A DNA stretch of 20,287 nt from Pelargonium cotyledonis (lineage: Eukaryota > Streptophyta > Magnoliopsida > Geraniales > Geraniaceae). The position numbers were made by a program, and so were the translations under genes. Shown here one piece after another: positions 10,171-20,287 of the stretch. Position 1 is the stretch's first letter. Each line of letters starts with the position of its first letter. The notes under the pieces are model-generated. The model did no database searches and had not been told where the DNA came from. It saw only the letters and a program-made list of their open reading frames with translations. Location of the stretch: positions 1 through 20,287 of the forward strand of contig JAYMTA010001376.1 in assembly GCA_036897625.1 (NCBI GenBank), in the 5' to 3' direction.

Positions 10171-11300
10171 GCGACCCATGTCTCTCTCTATTTTGAGCTC
10201 CACCAGTCTGATAGTGTATTGTTACTTGAATTCCTTTTAGATTGTCGAATTCGGCTCCTGTTACTGCAAAAAATTCTACTATCAATTCATGAATGGGTGT
10301 GTATTGTGTATGATTGAGCTACTACAATACCCAGCCCCATTGAATGGTGAGGTTTTATTGTTAAATTCTGTCTGCAGTTTGCATGTTGGGTGTGTCAGTG
10401 CCAGTGCCAGTGCCAACTAATGGAAATCATGTTCTGCTTGATTTGGATGCAGAATCTAGCAACCATGTCTTGTGTTGATTCTTCTGACTTTTGCTATGAT
10501 AAATTAGTTTCTAAGAAATAACGCTGCTTGCAAATTGTCGCACAATTTCATACTATACATTTTTGTTTCCTTTTGTTTTCTAAGTTGAAGTTTTCAGAAT
10601 GGTAAAATGACACAAAAAATGGCACAATTCAATTCACAGATATTAGTAGTGAATGTCGCCCGTAGGAACCAGTTTTTGGTGCTCAATTCATAGTATCAAA
10701 ATGAGGAAGAAAAAAAAAAAAAAGGCATCCTCTCTATTTCTTCGTTGAAGTTTTTTCTTTGAACTACCCTCGGGGTTCAATTCTCTTTGCTTCCATTGTT
10801 TTTATTGAACAAATACAAAAATGACATTTCGACTCGATTAAACTTATTTTCCGATAGATTCATCTTTACTACTACCTCCTCGTATTCGATACACTTGTTG
10901 ACATTTTCGTATTCACAATTCGCTAATTTGTGAGAGAATAATAACAACGATACAAAATCGTTACTACACGATATAGTAAAGTATACTTGAAGAAGAAAAG
11001 CATAATAGTATCTGAGTTAATGAAAAGAGTAACTTGTCGTTCTCTGTAACATGTATTTATACATGTGAATTAGACTCCTCCTAATTCTCATGGAATTAGG
11101 ATTTCTACTCTTCTACTTGACCTTGATATCTTGTTAGTTGTAGGGGTATTTTGAGTATGATGAACTTGTTCGATTGTTTTTTCTTATTCTATTAAAGAAC
11201 TTCATTAAAGTTGAAAAGACTAACATTGTATTATTACACATTTATGATTTAAATATACATATTTTACCAAGATTAGTAAGGTGATGAGCAGGAGCGACTA
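10171..11300. other. 3' flank of the kinase gene and AT-rich spacer
   Basis: No gene is visible. Notable items are three CAGTGC units at 10396-10414, a poly(A) run at about 10709-10723, and a short inverted repeat CCTAATTC/GAATTAGG near 11080-11100. Parts of 10840-11200 have the look of a degraded retroelement LTR (TATTTATACATG-type words), but no paired ends or primer-binding site were found. Confidence 0.45.
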
Positions 11301-11353
11301 TAATGCTTTTTACAAACAAAAGTATGTTATTGAGAGGACAATTACAAACTACA

Positions 11354-11680
11354 TTAATAATATCCGCAATAGGCCTTTCCAATACTAGAATCCACATCAC
11401 GCAAAGTAATCGCCCTCAAACTGCTCATCAGGTGGGACGAATGCAGTCTCTTCATAAGATATCTTCCCGGATCAGAATTCGATGACCTTTTCTTGCCCAG
11501 AACATCACAGGTAGCAGAGAAAATCGAGTGGCGGAATATACGCCCCTGAGGACGACATCCAGATGAGGCAACTTTGACTTCTTTCTTTTTGACATGAGCA
11601 TCCTTAATTACAACTTTGGTAGTTTCTCCTCTAATAGATTTTTTACAAGAAAATTTGTCATGTTTGAAAGGAGTTTTCTC
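11354..11680 (-). pseudogene. Unrecognised minus-strand coding-like relic with a frame change
   Basis: A 108-codon stop-free frame without an early ATG runs from 11680 down to a TAA at 11354. It is Lys/Arg-rich and includes KDAHVKKKEVKVASS and GRIFRHSIFSATCDVLGKK. From 11471 to 11397 a different frame reads like a natural acidic C terminus (KISYEETAFVPPDEQFEGDYF, then Ala and stop). That suggests a once-continuous gene or retroelement product broken by an indel. Base composition is less AT-biased here than in the flanks. I do not recognise the family and cannot exclude chance. Confidence 0.3.
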
Positions 11681-12100
11681 TTAATCTGCCCTAGATTAAC
11701 TTGGGACGGGGACCCACGATTAGACGACAAACAGTAGTTTTACAGTATATGGAATGCCAGGAACCGACCAGAGCCATACGAGCAAGAGAACACAGACAAT
11801 AAGTTGTTTTGGATAAGAGTATGATGAAGAATTTCGATTGTTGGATGTTTTAAAAGATAATACAAATAATGTTATAGTACTCTTTTATCCTCTCAATATA
11901 TAAAGAATGCAATGGAGTAAGAGACAAGCGTTACGAGTCTACAAATTCGAGTATCTTTTGTAGATGACATGTGGTTGATTATTTAAACTTATAGGGAATG
12001 TCTACTCGATTTGTACCGCTCAACTCAATAAAAAAAAAAAAAAAAAAAGAAAAGCCGTAAGTTTCAGTTTTTACTTATTTATTCATTTTAAAAGCAGGTA
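11681..12100. other. Spacer before the E2 gene pair
   Basis: No gene was seen. It contains a poly(A) run at about 12030-12048, followed by the promoter of the first E2 gene. Confidence 0.5.
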
Positions 12101-12250
12101 AAAACAACCGGTGAGCGGTTAACCAGGTGTTTGAAAATCAAATGATTGGATCAACCGGTGAAACCGCTTTCCAGTCTAATTTTCTTATCGGAAGGAAAAA
12201 AAAAAAAGAAAAGAAAAGAAAAACGAGGGGTCCACAGTGAAATATAAAAA
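12101..12250 (+). promoter_or_regulatory. Promoter of the first E2 gene: ACCGGT pair, TCP-like site and TATA box
   Basis: ACCGGT palindromes lie at 12107-12112 and 12154-12159, followed by a purine tract (12190-12225). GGGGTCCAC (about 12227-12235) has GTGGACCC on the other strand, which fits the class II TCP consensus GTGGNCCC. TATAAAAA lies at 12243-12250. The same order of elements recurs upstream of the second E2 gene, which supports function over chance. The binding factors are inferred. Confidence 0.6.
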
Positions 12251-12435
12251 GGAGCCAATTGGGATGAATAGAGTAGGGGAGGGAGAGAGAGAGAGAAAGC
12301 ACGCAGACATACCAGTAGTGACCACCTCTCTCCTGTTTCATTCTTCTTATTTATCTTTTTCAATTTTCATTGCAACAAAAACAAAAACAAACAAAAAGTC
12401 ATCTCCCAAAAGCACTGTTGCGTTTCATCGTCCAG

Positions 12436-12517
12436 GTAATTGCTCTCTTCCTCTCTCCATTGTTCTTGTTTTTGAATCTTGAAATTGCCTCACAGCATCT
12501 GAATCTCTCATCCGCAG
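12436..12517 (+). other. Predicted 82-nt 5' UTR intron of the first E2 gene
   Basis: Donor TCCAG|GTAATT and acceptor CATCCGCAG leave an 11-nt leader piece (GGTTTGTGGTT) before the ATG. The paralogue has an equivalent 83-nt intron, also followed by 11 nt, so the pair supports each other. The leader exon shares AAAGCACTGTTG with the paralogue. Confidence 0.65.
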
Positions 12518-12528
12518 GGTTTGTGGTT

Positions 12529-15091
<2,563 letters not shown>

Positions 15092-15350
15092 GAGGGCTTC
15101 TTTCCCAGTGACTTTGGTCTCTTAAATTATGTAATCAAGAGGTGGAGTGATAGTTTTTTTTCTTTTTCTTTTCCATTTTATATGTGGACCAAAGGGAAAG
15201 GTCTGAACCTGTCCCTTAAGCACACAGCTGGTGCCCTTTTAATTTTTGTTACTGTTTGTATGGGAAATTATTGTTTCAGTTATGAATATTGTTTTCAAAT
15301 ATCTAGTTACAGTTGTAAAATAAGTGTGTAGCCGTTGTTAAATGTTGTAC
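15092..15350 (+). other. 3' UTR of the first E2 gene, with blocks shared by the second copy
   Basis: GAGGGCTTCTTTCC, GTGACTTTGGTCTC, ATTATGTAATCAA and TATGTGGA...GACCAAA also follow the second copy's stop in the same order (19241-19335). This marks how far the duplication extends downstream. Confidence 0.7.
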
Positions 15351-15574
15351 CCAATCTCTTCTTATGGTATCAAAATTTTATATTATTGTAGAATCAAATA
15401 TGTATATTAAGTAGAGAACCTTTCAGTGGAAAGAAGTTGGAATCTTATCTTCAAAAGAAAAATACAAAATAGAAACTGCAATATGAAACTGTGCATCATT
15501 GTAATGGCAAAAATCCAATTTGTTTACAAATTCTTATTTTACACGTAACTGGCAAAAAAATAGTTTATATTTTA

Positions 15575-15717
15575 AAACAACCGGTCATCGGTTCAAAATG
15601 AAGTAGGTGGAGTCAACCGGTAAAAACGCGTTCCGGTACAAGTCCCCAAAGAAAAATTAATAAATAAAAATAAATAATTGAAATAGAAGTTAGGTGGGGC
15701 CCAGAGAAATATAGAGA
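15575..15717 (+). promoter_or_regulatory. Promoter of the second E2 gene, paralogous to that of the first
   Basis: ACCGGT palindromes occur at 15580-15585 and 15616-15621. GTGGGGCCCA (15694-15703) contains the class I TCP consensus GGNCCCAC on the other strand. A weak TATA-like TATAGAGA lies at 15710-15717. The first ACCGGT is preceded by AAAACA and the second sits in TCAACCGGT in both genes. The TATA box is less canonical than in copy 1, so expression may differ. Confidence 0.55.
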
Positions 15718-15893
15718 GGCGAGAGTCGGCCAACCGGGAATCTATGGAGTAGTAGAGAGGAAAGTACAGAGACACGGATCACCCTCCATTTCCATCTTCT
15801 GCTTCGCATTAAGTCCTTCTCCGAAAGCACTGTTGAGAGCTCTCTCCTCCTCCTTTCTCGTTCGCTCTTGAAAAACTCAGGAGGATCTCTCAG

Positions 15894-15976
15894 GTACTTT
15901 CGGTTCTGTAACTTTGTTCTTTTATCTTATGTCTCTATCTATGCGCTGACAGGATCTAGGGTTTCGATTTCTCTAG
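15894..15976 (+). other. Predicted 83-nt 5' UTR intron of the second E2 gene
   Basis: Donor CTCAG|GTACTT pairs with acceptor TTTCTCTAG, leaving GGATTTTGGTG before the ATG, colinear with the 11-nt leader piece of copy 1. Alternative acceptors exist at 15952 and 15959; 15976 is preferred because it matches the paralogue. Confidence 0.55.
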
Positions 15977-15987
15977 GGATTTTGGTG

Positions 15988-19233
<3,246 letters not shown>

Positions 19234-19450
19234 TGTGTAATAGGAGGGCTTCTTTCCGTGTGACTTTGGTCTCCTAATATATTATGTAATCAACAAGTGT
19301 GTGATCTTCCTCTCTTATATGTGGAGGACCAAAACGGGAGAGCTCTGAATTTGTCTTCCTTGAAACACAGTTTCTGTTTTCATTGCGTGTATGGGAATTT
19401 GACTGAGTTATGAAAAATGCTTCCAAATATTTCTCCTATTTTAAAGATTC
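19234..19450 (+). other. 3' UTR of the second E2 gene
   Basis: It shares ordered blocks with the 3' flank of copy 1 (GAGGGCTTCTTTCC, GACTTTGGTCTCC, TTATGTAATCAA, TATGTGGAGGACCAAA). Similarity fades after about 19450. Confidence 0.65.
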
Positions 19451-19673
19451 GTTGTAAAACTAGTTCAGTTTACTGTTGTTCCTCTCTTGGCATATTGTTT
19501 TGATGTTTTCTCTTTGAATTCCAAAATATATTTAGACTCTGTTTGTTTTCACTTTTCACTCTATGTATGTTCATATGTTGTGTAGATGTAGGCTTTTTAT
19601 TAGAAAAGCCAAAAAGTTGAAGCAACCGTTGGTGGGAAAGCTCAATTTACAGATTTGTTTTATTGATCATATA

Positions 19674-19733
19674 GGCCTACTACAAGTAGTAGGCTCATAT
19701 TTTAAGTGTGTAGTAGGCTCATATTTTAAGTGT
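19674..19733. repeat. Inverted repeat joined to a perfect 24-bp tandem repeat
   Basis: GCCTACTAC-AA-GTAGTAGGC (19675-19694) is a perfect 9-bp inverted repeat with a 2-nt loop. Its right arm begins a 24-bp unit (GTAGTAGGCTCATATTTTAA plus GTGT) repeated exactly at 19686-19709 and 19710-19733. Confidence 0.9.
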
Positions 19734-19895
19734 CTTTTTGTTCAATACGTGGCCCTTTTGTTCCACTTCGAGGCAGGCAGGCTTTCATAAGGTGACCGAC
19801 ACCACACCCTACCACAGGCCTTCAAATAGATTAATAATTAATAATTAATCATTTATCTTCAATTTCAACTTCTAGGTCAAACAAACTTTGCTTGG

Positions 19896-19919
19896 CTGGT
19901 CTGGTCTGGTCTGGTCTGG
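19896..19919. repeat. Pentanucleotide microsatellite (CTGGT)n
   Basis: Nearly five CTGGT units lie in a row in the spacer downstream of the E2 pair. Confidence 0.9.
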
Positions 19920-19993
19920 CTAGTTGGTATTTGCTTATTGCTGGGTAAAAACAACTTAGCCTTTTATCACTACTATATTACCATTTGGCTCAT

Positions 19994-20287
19994 GTTTTTT
20001 TGTTTATAGGCAAGCGGTAACTTTTATTTATTAAGCCTATAGGCAAAAATAAAAGTACAAAAGAGAACCACGTCAAGATAAAGCGAGAGACGGGTTTACA
20101 AGGCAAGAATTAAAAGAAACAAAAGCTAAGAAAGACGAGTCAAAACATCCAAGCAAAGAATGACTGAAACTTTGCACCCGTAAGACGACATCATCTATGG
20201 ACGGGAACTTCCCGTGAAAAAACAAATCATTATGAGCAAGCCAGATATGCCAAAGAACAACCAAAAGCACCGCATTCCAAACCCGCT
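19994..20287 (-). mobile_element. 3' end of a LINE-type retroelement (C-terminal reverse-transcriptase-associated fragment), partial at the window edge
   Basis: On the minus strand a frame is open from the right edge (20287) to a TGA at 20073. It encodes RVWNAVLLVVLWHIWLAHND followed by a FFHGK segment, the tryptophan-rich style found downstream of the zinc-binding region in plant non-LTR retrotransposon ORF2 proteins. The 3' tail continues to an A-run (seen as T7 at about 19994-20000 on the plus strand), as expected for LINE insertion. The rest of the element lies outside the window. A domesticated gene with the same domain is possible but less likely. Confidence 0.6.

Noticed and set aside
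10840..11200. Solo LTR of a retrotransposon
   Set aside because: Some words look LTR-like, but no TG...CA ends, target-site duplication or second copy could be found by eye.
12138..12363. Minus-strand phenylalanine/serine-rich frames over the first E2 promoter
   Set aside because: They are translations of an A/G-rich promoter tract, not plausible proteins.

Overview
This is nuclear DNA from a flowering plant, most likely a eudicot. It is AT-rich, and its protein genes are split by GT-AG introns. The encoded proteins are closest to plant families, and the intergenic DNA carries plant-type retroelement debris (a tRNA-derived SINE and the tail of a LINE). I cannot name the family or genus from the sequence alone. 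All four genes read left to right.

Layout. (1) Bases 1-512 hold two near-identical ~185-bp direct repeats. The second runs up to the start codon of an eight-exon gene (520-2891) for a glucose-6-phosphate 1-epimerase / aldose 1-epimerase-like protein of 296 residues. (2) 2892-5400 is an AT-rich spacer with a compound microsatellite and what may be decayed transposon DNA. (3) 5400-10170 is a leucine-rich-repeat receptor-like kinase of the 'probable inactive' type (closest remembered relative Arabidopsis At4g23740). It has a TATA box, a long leader with several small upstream ORFs and a predicted leader intron, two coding exons, and a 1.9-kb intron built partly from three separate sets of local duplications. 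(4) 10171-12100 is a spacer with a degraded minus-strand coding-like stretch near 11354-11680. (5) 12100-19450 is a direct tandem duplication of a UBCH5-type ubiquitin-conjugating E2 gene. The copies start at 12529 and 15988. Each encodes 148 residues; the two differ at one residue (Ser46 versus Ala46) and share exon lengths, intron phases, a predicted 82/83-nt leader intron, promoter motifs and 3' UTR blocks. The second copy's intron 2 has a local duplication that includes the 3' end of exon 2 and its donor site, with a SINE inserted in the duplicate. (6) 19234-20287 is a spacer with small repeats and, at the right edge, the 3' end of a minus-strand LINE-like element.

The three gene types are unrelated: sugar-phosphate anomer interconversion, receptor signalling without an intact catalytic loop, and ubiquitin transfer. 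They are neighbours, not an operon or pathway. I did not find a clear new biological system. The items most worth a second look are the SINE inside a duplicated exon end, the shared ACCGGT promoter block of the E2 pair with uneven exon divergence, the upstream ORFs (including a start-stop ATGTGA) before the receptor kinase, and the duplicated leader before the epimerase gene. Exon borders were set by hand from frame continuity, GT-AG sites and remembered family sequence; no alignment or transcript data were available.
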